Below the pieces are notes generated by a model. The model was not told the origin of the DNA and did not search any database. It was given only the letters and a program-made list of their open reading frames with translations. From contig NZ_JAHUTS010000001.1 in the NCBI RefSeq assembly GCF_019209835.1, positions 310,001 to 374,000 on the forward strand: a DNA stretch of 64,000 nt, in the 5' to 3' direction. Position numbers and translations under genes: made by a program. The stretch comes from Enterovibrio paralichthyis. Lineage in GTDB: Bacteria; Pseudomonadota; Gammaproteobacteria; Enterobacterales; Vibrionaceae. Below, piece by piece: positions 34,997-44,285 of this stretch (positions are counted from its first letter, which is position 1; each line of letters opens with the position of its first letter).

Positions 34997-35956
34997 ATGA
35001 GCATTAAAGTGGGTGTAAGCGCTTGTGTGATTGGCGACAAAGTACGGTTTGATGGCGGGCATAAACGCAGTGCCTTCCTGATGGAAGATTTGGCGCCATT
35101 TATCGATTTGGTACCCGTATGCCCGGAGGTGGGCATTGGTTTGTCTGTTCCCCGTCCCACTATCCGTCTCCTGGACAGGGGCGAAACCATCGGTGTGCGT
35201 CTGGTAGAAACCAAAGACAGTACTGCTGACTACACCGAAAAAATGGTGGCATTCAGTCAGAAAAAAGCCAACCAATTGGCCGACATGGATTTGTGCGGAT
35301 ATGTCGTTTGCGCCAAGTCGCCCACCTGTGGCATGGAGCGCGTCAAACTTTACCGAGAAAACGGCTATGTAGCCTCTGAGAAAATCGGCGTAGGGCTCTA
35401 CACCAAAGAGTTAATGGAGCGCATGCCTTGGTTGCCCATTGAAGAAGATGGCCGCTTGCATGACCCTGTGCTGCGTGAAAACTTTGTGTTTCGTATGTTC
35501 GCACTGAAAGACTTCTACGACTCCATGGCTGAAGGTATTTCACGACGCGCCATTGTGGAGTTCCACTCCCGCTACAAACTGGTGCTGATGGCACACAGCC
35601 CAGCTGATTATAAATCGCTGGGGAATTTCGTTGCCAACATTGCCGGACATGAAATCAACGAGTTTTATCTCGAATACCGGACGCGCTTTATGCGGGCAAT
35701 CTCGAACCACGCGACCCGGAAAAATAACACCAATGTACTGATGCACCTTCAGGGTTATTTCAAGCGTGCGCTGGATAAAAAACAAAAAGCAGAGCTGTCC
35801 GACCTTATTCATGCCTATCGCAAAGGGAACATGCCACTGCTTGCGCCCCTGACTCTGATTAATCATCACCTGAACCAAAACCCGGATCCGTACCTTCAAC
35901 AACAAAGTTATCTGAATCCGTATCCGGAGAGCCTGAGATTGCGTTATGGACTCTAA
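34997..35956 (+). CDS. ybgA: YbgA: DUF523-DUF1722 fusion protein
   Basis: A 319-residue cytoplasmic protein: N-terminal DUF523 (VGVSACVIGDKVRFDGGHK, with Cys in CPEVGIGL and KSPTCG) and C-terminal DUF1722 helical domain. It is first in the operon. ATG at 34997 follows a strong AAGGAGG; the frame upstream into the operators is not coding. Biochemical function is unknown, but the gene regularly accompanies photolyase and this MerR regulator in Vibrio. It overlaps merR by 11 bp. Confidence 0.85.
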   Translation: MSIKVGVSACVIGDKVRFDGGHKRSAFLMEDLAPFIDLVPVCPEVGIGLSVPRPTIRLLDRGETIGVRLVETKDSTADYTEKMVAFSQKKANQLADMDLCGYVVCAKSPTCGMERVKLYRENGYVASEKIGVGLYTKELMERMPWLPIEEDGRLHDPVLRENFVFRMFALKDFYDSMAEGISRRAIVEFHSRYKLVLMAHSPADYKSLGNFVANIAGHEINEFYLEYRTRFMRAISNHATRKNNTNVLMHLQGYFKRALDKKQKAELSDLIHAYRKGNMPLLAPLTLINHHLNQNPDPYLQQQSYLNPYPESLRLRYGL

Positions 35957-36770
35957 TGAAAAGCGCCTCAGCATCGGCGAAGTTTCAGAGATTACCGGTG
36001 TGAACACCGTTACGCTGAGGGCATGGCAACGTCGCTACGGGTTGCTTAAACCCATGAGAACTGACAAAGGGCACCGCCTCTATGGCGAGGACGATGTTAA
36101 ACGGATTGAAGCGATACTTTCCTGGCTGGACAAGGGGGTACCGGTCAGCAAAGTGAAAGAGTTATTAGACAATACTGCGGTCTTTCCACCCCGCGTCGAA
36201 AAATTGCCGGAATGGGATTCCCTAAAAGGGATGATGCTGACATTCGATGCCGCAGGGGCGGAGTCAACCCTGTTGGAATTGACCAAAAACTATCCAATCT
36301 CCGTGTTGGAAAACACCCTTTTTTCGACATTATCTGATTGGTTTTCCGAGCAAAACAGTGAAGTGACGAACCTGTGCAGACAGCTTTGGTTGGCCACAGT
36401 GAAAAACGTTCTGGTTCGCTGTTTGCATCTTGGCTCCAAAGCGAAGGGTAAAAAGCAGTGTTGGTTGGTTGGATTGCACGGTGATCTGGACTACCGCTTC
36501 TACTTACAAGCCCTGATGTTTCAAGCTGATGGTTACAACGTCACAACTTATGAGCGCATTGATACGGCACTGCCGTTACTCGCCAGAAGTCTGAGCGACA
36601 GCCAGGTGGAGAAGCTGGTGCTGTACTCGGATCAGGCGCTGTCTGCAGCGCTTAAACGTGATGTTGTTGCTGTGGTTTATGAGTCCGGTTTGGATGTTCG
36701 AGTGGAAGGTGCCTGCCTGGCCATTCACCCCGACCTGAACACGGCCACCATAATGAACAAGGAGTCATGA
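35946..36770 (+). CDS. MerR-family regulator of the light/photolyase operon (LitR/CarH-like, no clear B12 ligand)
   Basis: A 274-residue regulator: N-terminal MerR winged helix (IGEVSEITGVNTVTLRAWQRRYG, here shown only in part: TLRAWQRRYGLLKP) and a C-terminal region aligned with the cobalamin-binding part of LitR/CarH. The His of the ExHxxG cobalamin motif is not kept: the matching stretch reads GLHGDLDYRF. It therefore looks like the class that works without its own B12 chromophore. Work in V. cholerae linked a MerR protein at the same locus to blue-light induction of photolyase and lipid genes. Likely autorepressor through the TTGTACAA sites. Confidence 0.75.
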   Translation: MDSNEKRLSIGEVSEITGVNTVTLRAWQRRYGLLKPMRTDKGHRLYGEDDVKRIEAILSWLDKGVPVSKVKELLDNTAVFPPRVEKLPEWDSLKGMMLTFDAAGAESTLLELTKNYPISVLENTLFSTLSDWFSEQNSEVTNLCRQLWLATVKNVLVRCLHLGSKAKGKKQCWLVGLHGDLDYRFYLQALMFQADGYNVTTYERIDTALPLLARSLSDSQVEKLVLYSDQALSAALKRDVVAVVYESGLDVRVEGACLAIHPDLNTATIMNKES

Positions 36771-36771
36771 C

Positions 36772-38223
36772 ATGAAACTGGTTTGGTTCCGGAGAGACCT
36801 GCGGATAAAAGACAATATCGCACTATATGAAGCGTGCCTAAGCGGTGAACCTGTGATGGCGGTGTACTACGAAACACCGCAGCAATGGAAAGCGCACGGT
36901 CTTGCACCTATGCAGGCTGATCTCATTCAGCGTCGCTTATTGATACTCCAGCAAGAGTTGGAGAAGTTGAATATCCCTTTGCTGTTCCGCTCTGTGGATG
37001 CATTCAGGGATATTAACCCGTCTTTGGTACAGCTTTGCCAGCAGTACCAGATATCAGATATCTACTGCACCCGAGACTACGAAATTGACGAGATTGACCG
37101 AGATAATTCGATAGCGGGTCTCTTGAGCCTGACCAGTACCGTGCTTCACAGTTTTGACTACAAATGTATTTTCGCACCTGGTTCAATCACCAACGGCGCC
37201 GGAAACACATACCGCGTGTTCACACCATTCAAGAAAGCATGGTTGCAGGAAGCTCGTGCCATCAACGTTTCACCAATTGGTGCACCAGAACCCGTTCAGA
37301 CTGACAGCACCACGCAGGCATTGCTCCGCAACAGAGCCCCCATTGAATTTCGCTATCCACTCCGTGACTCTGTCAGTTGGCCGGTAGATGACAGTGCCAT
37401 TATCCAGAGGCTGCGGGATTTTTGCCGCTACCGGGTTGAGCAATATGACGCTTCAAGGGACTTTCCTGCGATTCCTGCAACCAGTCAGCTTTCCCCTTAT
37501 CTGGCTATTGGCGCAATTTCGCCCCGTCAATGTATGGCGAGACTGATGGTTGAATCGCCGCAATGTCTGGACAAAGACAGTGGCGGCGGCCATATCTGGC
37601 TGTCAGAACTGGTTTGGCGCGAGTTCTACCAGCATATCGTTGCCGCCTACCCGGCAATCAGTAAGGGCAACAGCTTCCAGGAGTGGACAGACACGATTGA
37701 ATGGAACCGCGATGAGCTGCAATTCCAGCGTTGGAAGCAGGGTAAAACCGGCTTTCCAATTGTGGATGCCGCGATGCGTCAGTTGAATGAAACAGGCTGG
37801 ATGCACAACCGTCTGAGAATGATCGTGGCGAGTTTTTTGGTAAAAGACCTGCACATCGATTGGCGCTGGGGTGAGTACTACTTTATGAGCAAACTTATCG
37901 ACGGCGATTTTGCAGCGAATAACGGTGGCTGGCAGTGGTCTGCTTCTGTAGGCACCGATGCCCAACCTTATTTTCGCGTTTTCAACCCGACTGCCCAGAG
38001 CAAAAAGTTTGATCCGAACACCCGCTTTATCCGTAGATGGTTGAAAGAGCTGGAGTCAGTGCCAGAAAAAGCACTTCATGCCCCTCATGAATGGGCAGAC
38101 AAAAACGGCGTTGACCTTGCTTATCCCCGACCGATTGTTGACCACAAACTGGCGCGGGAAAAAGCCATTGCCATGTTCGAAACAGCGAAGCGTTATCAAA
38201 GCACACAAAGGGTTGAACCATGA
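36772..38223 (+). CDS. phrB: class I CPD photolyase
   Basis: A 483-residue flavoprotein that splits cyclobutane pyrimidine dimers using blue light. The N-terminal antenna domain begins LVWFRRDLRIKDN; the C-terminal FAD domain has ELVWREFYQH, GFPIVDAAMRQL, HNRLRMIVASFL, and the DNA-binding WQWSASVGTDAQPYFR. Trp residues of the electron-transfer chain are present. The ATG is 1 bp after the merR stop; its stop overlaps the next gene by 4 bp. Confidence 0.92.
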   Translation: MKLVWFRRDLRIKDNIALYEACLSGEPVMAVYYETPQQWKAHGLAPMQADLIQRRLLILQQELEKLNIPLLFRSVDAFRDINPSLVQLCQQYQISDIYCTRDYEIDEIDRDNSIAGLLSLTSTVLHSFDYKCIFAPGSITNGAGNTYRVFTPFKKAWLQEARAINVSPIGAPEPVQTDSTTQALLRNRAPIEFRYPLRDSVSWPVDDSAIIQRLRDFCRYRVEQYDASRDFPAIPATSQLSPYLAIGAISPRQCMARLMVESPQCLDKDSGGGHIWLSELVWREFYQHIVAAYPAISKGNSFQEWTDTIEWNRDELQFQRWKQGKTGFPIVDAAMRQLNETGWMHNRLRMIVASFLVKDLHIDWRWGEYYFMSKLIDGDFAANNGGWQWSASVGTDAQPYFRVFNPTAQSKKFDPNTRFIRRWLKELESVPEKALHAPHEWADKNGVDLAYPRPIVDHKLAREKAIAMFETAKRYQSTQRVEP

Positions 38224-38669
38224 TGCAAACTGCCGCGATGCCAGAGAGCGAAACTTTAGAAAAGTTTCTCGACGTCTACCGTTCTTTGCGCAAAGACAAT
38301 CTGCATTCATTAGACACAATTTACGCCAAAAACGTGGTGTTTGAAGATCCTGCTCACCGCATTGAAGGGTATGACAACCTTGCCCGTTATTTCGAGACGA
38401 TGTACACCAACGTCACCGACTGCCGCTTTGATATCCATGATCACGTCATCAATGGCGACGTGGCTTTTATTAGTTGGACGATGCGATTGTCACATCCCAA
38501 GCTAGCGGGAGGTAGTGAACGTGCTGTCGAGGGCTGTACAAGGCTCGAACTCAAAGAAGGGCGTGTTGTTAAACACCGGGATTATTTTGACCTAGGTGAA
38601 ATGCTTTACGAAGCGCTACCCGTAGTCGGGCCTGCCGTGCGAATGATCAAAAAGAGGCTGGGTAAATGA
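38220..38669 (+). CDS. NTF2/SnoaL-like protein
   Basis: A 149-residue protein with the NTF2-like fold: an N-terminal helix, then YAKNVVFEDPAHRIEG and a C-terminal sheet (TRLELKEGRVVKHRDYFDLGE). It is regularly found between photolyase and SDR genes in these operons. Catalytic or binding role unknown. Overlaps phrB by 4 bp and the SDR gene by 4 bp, so translation is coupled. Confidence 0.8.
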   Translation: MMQTAAMPESETLEKFLDVYRSLRKDNLHSLDTIYAKNVVFEDPAHRIEGYDNLARYFETMYTNVTDCRFDIHDHVINGDVAFISWTMRLSHPKLAGGSERAVEGCTRLELKEGRVVKHRDYFDLGEMLYEALPVVGPAVRMIKKRLGK

Positions 38670-39394
38670 AACGGGTTCTGATCACAGGGGCGACCTCAGG
38701 TATTGGGTTGCAGTTAGCCAACGACTATGCGGCTGGCGGGTGGCACGTTATTGCCTGTGGCAGGAATGCCACAGTGCTTGAAGCGTTGAGAGAAGGGCGT
38801 GACAACGTCACAGTTTTGTCCTTTGATGCTACCGATGAAAATGCCACCCGCGCTGCTTTGGCACAGGTAGGTGACCATCTGGATCTGATCATCTTAAACG
38901 CTGGCTCTTGCGAATATATTGACCACGGCAAGATAGATGTTTCCCTGTTTCGCCGTGTATTCGACATCAATCTCTTCGGCATGCTGAATTGCATCCAGGC
39001 GTTGCAGGACAATTTTTCTGAAGGCACGCACCTTGCGCTAATGGGGTCAACAGCAGCCTATCTGGGTTTGCCTCGGGCTGAGGCATATGGCGCATCGAAA
39101 GCGGCTGTGGCTTACCTTGCCCGCTCGCTTTCCGTTGACCTTGCACATCGCGGTGTCACGGTATCGCTTGTTTCTCCTGGTTTTGTCAAAACGCCGCTTA
39201 CCGATAAAAACGATTTTGAAATGCCCATGCTGATCTCGCCTGATGAAGCGTCTCTGGCGATAAGACAAGGGCTGGAAAAGAAAAAGGCGGAAGTGCATTT
39301 TCCAAAGAAGTTCAGTTACTTCCTCAAATTTATCTCGTCTATGCCAATAGCGTTGCAACTCGCGCTGGTTAAAAAACTAACAAGGAAAGCATGA
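38666..39394 (+). CDS. short-chain dehydrogenase/reductase
   Basis: A 242-residue SDR. NAD(P)-binding TGATSGIG at residues 7-14, NAG motif (LNAGS), catalytic Ser in MGSTAAYLG and YGASK with Tyr and Lys. The C-terminus has a hydrophobic amphipathic stretch, suggesting membrane association, which would suit a lipid substrate. Related SDRs occur in the Rhodobacter singlet-oxygen regulon. Overlaps neighbours by 4 bp on both sides. Confidence 0.85.
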   Translation: MKRVLITGATSGIGLQLANDYAAGGWHVIACGRNATVLEALREGRDNVTVLSFDATDENATRAALAQVGDHLDLIILNAGSCEYIDHGKIDVSLFRRVFDINLFGMLNCIQALQDNFSEGTHLALMGSTAAYLGLPRAEAYGASKAAVAYLARSLSVDLAHRGVTVSLVSPGFVKTPLTDKNDFEMPMLISPDEASLAIRQGLEKKKAEVHFPKKFSYFLKFISSMPIALQLALVKKLTRKA

Positions 39395-40680
39395 TGAAAA
39401 TCGCGATTATTGGTTCAGGCATTTCGGGCCTGACATGCGCCCACTATTTGCATAAAGACCACGACATCACTTTGTTCGAGGCCAACGATTATGTGGGCGG
39501 ACACACGGCAACAGTGGACGTAGAAGTTGCGAGCGGCAAGTACGCCATCGATACAGGCTTTATTGTGTTCAACGACAGAACCTATCCCAACTTCCAGCGC
39601 TTGATGGCAGATATAGGTGTTGGTGCGCAAGAGACACAAATGAGCTTCAGTGTCCGCAATGATGAAAACGGGCTCGAATACAACGGCCACAACCTGCTGT
39701 CACTGTTTGCGCAAAAGCGAAACGTCCTTAACCCGGCATTCTACAAATTTATCGGAGAGATCCTCCGTTTTAACCGTGAGGCGAGGGAGGCATACACGAT
39801 TGCCACTCACGGCGATCCGTTAATCGAGCAGACGCTAGGTGACTTTTTATCGCGCCGCAAATTCAGTGAATATTTTTGTCAGAACTACATTTTGCCAATG
39901 GGCGCGGCGATTTGGTCTTCAACCCTGTCAGACATGCGCGCGTTTCCACTGAAGTTTTTCCTGCGATTTTTCGCTAACCATGGCTTGCTAGAAGTCGCGA
40001 ACCGTCCGCAATGGTATGTAATACCGGGCGGTTCACGTGAGTACGTCAGAAAGATGGTACCGGCATTTGAAGACGCCGTCCGACTCAATGCCAGAATCCA
40101 GTATGTTGCCCGCTTCAAAGACCATGTTGTAGTTCATACCGAGAAAGGTGAAGAGCGTTTTGATCAGGTTGTGTTTGCCTGTCACAGCGATCAAGCGCTG
40201 GCGCTGCTTGCAGACGCTACAAAATTAGAGAAAACGATACTGGGTGACATTGGCTACCAGGAAAACGACGTCGTGCTGCACACTGACAGCAGCATGCTGC
40301 CGAAGCGAAAAGCGGCGTGGGCGAGCTGGAACTACCACCTCGGCAGACCACTTGGTCGCGAATCCCGTCCTGCTGCACTGACGTACAACATGAATATCCT
40401 GCAAGGCATTGATTCACCGGAGACTTTCTGCGTCACCCTTAACCAGACCGACGATATTGATCCGACAAAGATCCTGCGCAAATTTGTATATGCTCACCCG
40501 GTGTTTGACCAGAAGTGCATTGAAGCCCAGAAACACCGTGATGAAATCAACGGTGACAACAACACCTGGTTCTGTGGGGCTTACTGGTACAACGGTTTCC
40601 ACGAAGACGGTGTGCGCAGTGCGCTGGATGTCGTAGCGGGTATCGAAGCGGCACCGTTGCCGCTACGGAGTGCATCGTGA
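39391..40680 (+). CDS. FAD-dependent oxidoreductase, amine-oxidase-like (cfa-associated)
   Basis: A 429-residue flavoprotein with N-terminal dinucleotide motif IIGSGISGLTCAH and the GGHTATVDV segment typical of the NAD/FAD-binding protein found beside cfa-like genes. In Rhodobacter a member of this neighbourhood is needed for furan fatty acid synthesis, so oxidation of a methylated acyl chain is a plausible role. Predicted cytoplasmic or peripheral to the inner membrane. The start overlaps the SDR stop. Confidence 0.8.
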   Translation: MMKIAIIGSGISGLTCAHYLHKDHDITLFEANDYVGGHTATVDVEVASGKYAIDTGFIVFNDRTYPNFQRLMADIGVGAQETQMSFSVRNDENGLEYNGHNLLSLFAQKRNVLNPAFYKFIGEILRFNREAREAYTIATHGDPLIEQTLGDFLSRRKFSEYFCQNYILPMGAAIWSSTLSDMRAFPLKFFLRFFANHGLLEVANRPQWYVIPGGSREYVRKMVPAFEDAVRLNARIQYVARFKDHVVVHTEKGEERFDQVVFACHSDQALALLADATKLEKTILGDIGYQENDVVLHTDSSMLPKRKAAWASWNYHLGRPLGRESRPAALTYNMNILQGIDSPETFCVTLNQTDDIDPTKILRKFVYAHPVFDQKCIEAQKHRDEINGDNNTWFCGAYWYNGFHEDGVRSALDVVAGIEAAPLPLRSAS

Positions 40681-41426
40681 ACGGCGATATTCCCCGGCAA
40701 TCGAAGAGTGGCCTGTTTGTTGGCACTGTCCGTCACCGCAGGCACTCCCCGGTAGAGCATGCCTTTTCCTATCCCATGTTTATGCCGCTGATCGATTTGG
40801 ATGAAGTGGATCATCTGGCTAAAACAGTGAAACGTTTTTCGACCCGCAAATGGTCTCTGGCATCGTTCTACCGTAAAGACTACATGGAAGGGCGTGAGGA
40901 TACCCGCCAAGCCGTGCTCGACAAAGTGTTCACCCTGACCGGTGAACGATTGGAAGGCAAAGTATTGGCCCTGTGCCACCTGCGGTATTTGGGCATTTAC
41001 TTCAGCCCCGTAAATTTCTACTACGTGTACGATAGCGACGGGCATTGGCGCTATATCCTCGCGGAAGTAAGCAATACGCCATGGAATGAGCGCCATTATT
41101 ACGCAGTACCCGCCGGTCGGCGTTGGGAAAACCAGAAAGCATTCCACGTTTCGCCGTTCAACCCCATTGACCAGCGATATGTCTGGAAGCTTCGTCCTTT
41201 AGATAAAACCGCGTTTGTCCATTTGGAAACGCACCGGGAAACGCGGGAATTTGATGCCACGCTGGCAATGACCAGAAGGCCGTTTACCTCAAAAGAACTG
41301 ACTAAATTAATCGCAAAAACGCCCGTGATGACCATCAAGGTGGTGGCGTCGATTTACTGGCAAGCGCTGAAGCTTTGGCTAAAAGGCGCCCCATTCTACG
41401 GCCATCCTGCACAGGCAAAGGAGTGA
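40677..41426 (+). CDS. DUF1365 family protein
   Basis: A 249-residue protein of the DUF1365 family (VGTVRHRRHSPVEHAFSYPMF, SPVNFYYVYD, HVSPFNP). It is almost always next to the FAD oxidoreductase and cfa-like methyltransferase, so it probably works on the same lipid. Start is a GTG at 40677 overlapping the previous stop by 4 bp. Biochemical activity unknown. Confidence 0.85.
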   Translation: MNGDIPRQSKSGLFVGTVRHRRHSPVEHAFSYPMFMPLIDLDEVDHLAKTVKRFSTRKWSLASFYRKDYMEGREDTRQAVLDKVFTLTGERLEGKVLALCHLRYLGIYFSPVNFYYVYDSDGHWRYILAEVSNTPWNERHYYAVPAGRRWENQKAFHVSPFNPIDQRYVWKLRPLDKTAFVHLETHRETREFDATLAMTRRPFTSKELTKLIAKTPVMTIKVVASIYWQALKLWLKGAPFYGHPAQAKE

Positions 41427-41428
41427 CT

Positions 41429-42667
41429 ATGTATTCTGGTGATATTCAATCAACGCCTTGGAACGTAACCCGACGTGATACGTTTGCCAGAAGTTTGTTG
41501 TTAAAAACCTTCGGGCATATCGAGCGGGCAGCACTGACCCTGGTCGATTTTGACGGTGAAACCTTTCAATTGGGTGATGCCTCGTCTGACTTACATGCGG
41601 AAATTATCGTTCGACACCCGGGGTTTTATCAGCGGGTGCTGGGTGGTGGCAGTATTGCCGCAGCAGAAGCCTACGTCGATGGCTGGTGGGATTCGCCTGA
41701 CCTGACGGCGGTGATCCGTGCTGTATGCCGTAACCTCAATGCACTCGACAGGCTTGAAAGCAAAGTGGGCTGGCTGGCATCGCTTGGCAACAAAATTGCA
41801 CATTGGAAGAACCGCAATACTCCGCAAAAGGCGCGTGACAATATTTCAGCGCATTATGATTTGGGCAACGCCCTGTACGAACGTTTTCTCGATGAAGAAA
41901 TGCTCTATTCTGCCGGCATTTATGAAAACTCGTCAGATTCACTGGAAAAAGCACAATTCCAGAAAATGGACAGACTTTGCCAAGAGTTACGGCTCTCACC
42001 CGATGACCATTTACTGGAAATTGGAACAGGCTGGGGTGGCATGGCAATCCATGCAGCTAAACACTATGGATGCCGGGTGACAACAACAACCATATCCAAC
42101 GAGCAGTTTGAATGGGCCAAGTCACGGGTAGAGCAGGAAGGCTTGGGTGATCGTATCACGCTGCTTAAGAAGGATTACCGGGATTTGGAGGGGGAATATG
42201 ACAAGCTCGTTTCTATCGAGATGATCGAGGCGGTCGGCAAAGAGTTTCTTTCCACCTACATCAAAAAATGCCAGTCACTGCTTAAGCCAGACGGCTTAAT
42301 GGCCATTCAGGCCATCACTATTGCTGACCAGCGTTACCATCATTACAGCAACAACGTCGATTTTATCCAAAAGCACATTTTCCCGGGCGGTTTCCTGCCT
42401 TCTGTCAGCGTACTCCTTGATCGCTTCACTCTTGACAGTGATCTCGTTGTGCGAGATCTCAAAGACATTGGCTTGGATTATGCGAAAACCCTGAATGACT
42501 GGCACCAGCGCTTTGCCGACAACCTCACTGAGCTGGCTGCACTCGGTTACGATGATCGGTTTGCCCGTTTGTGGCGTTATTACTTCTGTTACTGCGAAGG
42601 CGGTTTTCTTGAGCGCACCATCAGCACGGTGCAATTGGTACTGAGCCGACCTGACTGGCGAAAGTAA
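41429..42667 (+). CDS. cfa: cyclopropane-fatty-acid-synthase-type phospholipid methyltransferase
   Basis: A 412-residue SAM-dependent methyltransferase. SAM motif LEIGTGWGGMAIHAAKHYG, the substrate-handling ISNEQ and SIEMIEAVG, and the IFPGGFLPS region fit CFA synthases. It adds a methylene or methyl group to unsaturated acyl chains of membrane phospholipids. Given its neighbours, the product could be a methylated or furan-type acid instead of a plain cyclopropane. ATG at 41429 follows AAAGGAG; an upstream in-frame ATG at 41375 lies inside DUF1365. Confidence 0.85.
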   Translation: MYSGDIQSTPWNVTRRDTFARSLLLKTFGHIERAALTLVDFDGETFQLGDASSDLHAEIIVRHPGFYQRVLGGGSIAAAEAYVDGWWDSPDLTAVIRAVCRNLNALDRLESKVGWLASLGNKIAHWKNRNTPQKARDNISAHYDLGNALYERFLDEEMLYSAGIYENSSDSLEKAQFQKMDRLCQELRLSPDDHLLEIGTGWGGMAIHAAKHYGCRVTTTTISNEQFEWAKSRVEQEGLGDRITLLKKDYRDLEGEYDKLVSIEMIEAVGKEFLSTYIKKCQSLLKPDGLMAIQAITIADQRYHHYSNNVDFIQKHIFPGGFLPSVSVLLDRFTLDSDLVVRDLKDIGLDYAKTLNDWHQRFADNLTELAALGYDDRFARLWRYYFCYCEGGFLERTISTVQLVLSRPDWRK

Positions 42668-42685
42668 ACGGGCTAGGGGCAGGAA

Positions 42686-43216
42686 ATGCGTGTTGTTCTG
42701 ATATCCGTCGCATTCAACCTCTTTTGGTTGTTAGCCGTGTTGGGGCAGCACGCCGCTTTGCCATATCTGGTACTCGCGCTTTTGGTTGCCTTTATCGTCG
42801 AACGCAAAGGCATTGCAGTGGTGTTGTTGATAGCGCTTGTCGGTATTGCTGGGGATTCACTCCTTTCGTTGTTGGGTTTTCTGGAGTTTGGTGCCCACCA
42901 TCTGCCATTGTGGTTTTGTCTTCTGTGGGTTGGGTTCTCTGCCTACGTTGTGTCACTCAGAAGCCTGCTGATAAGTAAACCAGTGACTGTCGTCGCACTT
43001 GTTGGCGCTGTGGGTGGGGCTGCCAGCTACCTTGCAGGCGAACGGCTTGGTGCAGTGACATTTAATTATTCTTTGCCCGCGATCCTCACAGTGCTGTTCC
43101 TGGCGTGGTTCAGTTACAGCGCGTTTATATTGTTTGTGCTACACCGCTTTGCGAAAAAGGAGAGCGTATGGTCTTCCCGGCAACGCGATACAGCGTCAGA
43201 ACAGCGAGAGCACTGA
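42686..43216 (+). CDS. DUF2878 family membrane protein
   Basis: A 176-residue inner-membrane protein with five or six predicted helices matching DUF2878, a family seen mainly in these lipid operons. No catalytic motif is visible. A GGGGCAGGA site precedes the ATG. Its C-terminal cytoplasmic tail overlaps the next gene's start by 49 bp. Confidence 0.8.
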   Translation: MRVVLISVAFNLFWLLAVLGQHAALPYLVLALLVAFIVERKGIAVVLLIALVGIAGDSLLSLLGFLEFGAHHLPLWFCLLWVGFSAYVVSLRSLLISKPVTVVALVGAVGGAASYLAGERLGAVTFNYSLPAILTVLFLAWFSYSAFILFVLHRFAKKESVWSSRQRDTASEQREH

Positions 43217-43746
43217 TTAACCTGATTTTGTTGCTCGCGCTTAGCTGGCATCAAACAGGCAGTGCAGAGCCCAATACCGACGCCTCAAACTGGACGGATT
43301 GGAAAAAGGTAGGCAGCGCCACTCTGACTTGGGGCTTCTGGACTATCTATGACAGCGAATTACGCACCCCAAGCGGGCAATACAACGATAAATTCAACGC
43401 GCCTTTGGCACTCGTGATCACTTATCGGCGGAATATCGATGCCGAGGATCTGCTTGATGCGACTGTCGATCAATGGGAGCACCTTGGGTACTCAAAACAG
43501 CAAATTGCGGACTGGCTACCCGAAATGACCGGTGTCTGGCCCAACGTCAGCAAAGGGGATCGTCTGATTTATGTTTTACAGAGCAACGCAGGCCAGTTCT
43601 ATTACCAGCCAAGATTAGGCGCGCCATCTTTATCCGGCACTTTAAGTACCCCAGCTTTGGCGAAGGCCTTTTCTGCGATTTGGCTTTCACCATCCACGTC
43701 ATATCCTTCACTTCGTCTGGCACTCATCGGGAGGAAACCTGAGTGA
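43168..43746 (+). CDS. chalcone-isomerase-like periplasmic protein
   Basis: A 192-residue exported protein with N-terminal signal (RALINLILLLALSWHQTGSA, about residues 14-33), then a chalcone-isomerase-like domain (WKKVGSATLTWGFWTIYDSELRT-type, quoted in part: TWGFWTIYDS). Bacterial members bind fatty acids or heme-like ligands; no isomerase activity is assumed. ATG at 43168 has AAGGAGAG upstream. It overlaps DUF2878 by 49 bp and the lipoprotein gene by 4 bp. Confidence 0.8.
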   Translation: MVFPATRYSVRTARALINLILLLALSWHQTGSAEPNTDASNWTDWKKVGSATLTWGFWTIYDSELRTPSGQYNDKFNAPLALVITYRRNIDAEDLLDATVDQWEHLGYSKQQIADWLPEMTGVWPNVSKGDRLIYVLQSNAGQFYYQPRLGAPSLSGTLSTPALAKAFSAIWLSPSTSYPSLRLALIGRKPE

Positions 43747-44267
43747 TTAAACGTGTTTTGGTTCTATTAAGTGTATTGTTTTTGTCTTCTTGCTCTGCAT
43801 CTTTGGAGGACTACCGCCAAGCAGAACCCAAATTTAATTTGTTCGAGTACTTCGCCGGGAATATCAAGGCATGGGGCATGGTGCAGGATTATACCGGCAA
43901 GCAAACCCGGCGTTTTGAGGTCGACATTGTGGGAACAGTGGAAGGAAATACGTTGGTGCTGGATGAGCAGTTTCTGTTTGCCGACGGGGAAAACCAGACC
44001 CGTATCTGGACGATAGAGCGTTTACCAGACGGGACTTATCAAGGTACTGCCGGGGATGTTGTGGGCATTGCGAAAGGAAGAGAAGAAGGAAATGCGCTGA
44101 ATTGGATTTATACCCTCAACGTCGCCGTTGGTGATGACAATTACGATCTGAAATTGGATGACTGGTTGTTCCGGCAGGATGAACGCCGCGCTTTTAACCT
44201 GACGTCGATGAGCAAGTTTGGTGTTGAAGTAGGTCGTATTTCGATTTTCTTCGAAAAACGCCATTAA
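43743..44267 (+). CDS. DUF3833 family lipoprotein
   Basis: A 174-residue lipoprotein: signal peptide with lipobox LSSC at about residues 14-17, then a beta-rich DUF3833 domain resembling a lipocalin-like barrel (NLFEYFAGNIKAWGMVQDY). Likely tethered to the outer or inner membrane and able to hold a lipid. GTG start overlapping the previous stop; last gene of the operon, ending 19 bp before the convergent ybjD-like gene. Confidence 0.8.
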   Translation: MIKRVLVLLSVLFLSSCSASLEDYRQAEPKFNLFEYFAGNIKAWGMVQDYTGKQTRRFEVDIVGTVEGNTLVLDEQFLFADGENQTRIWTIERLPDGTYQGTAGDVVGIAKGREEGNALNWIYTLNVAVGDDNYDLKLDDWLFRQDERRAFNLTSMSKFGVEVGRISIFFEKRH

Positions 44268-44285
44268 ATGTATGATTTGAAAAAA

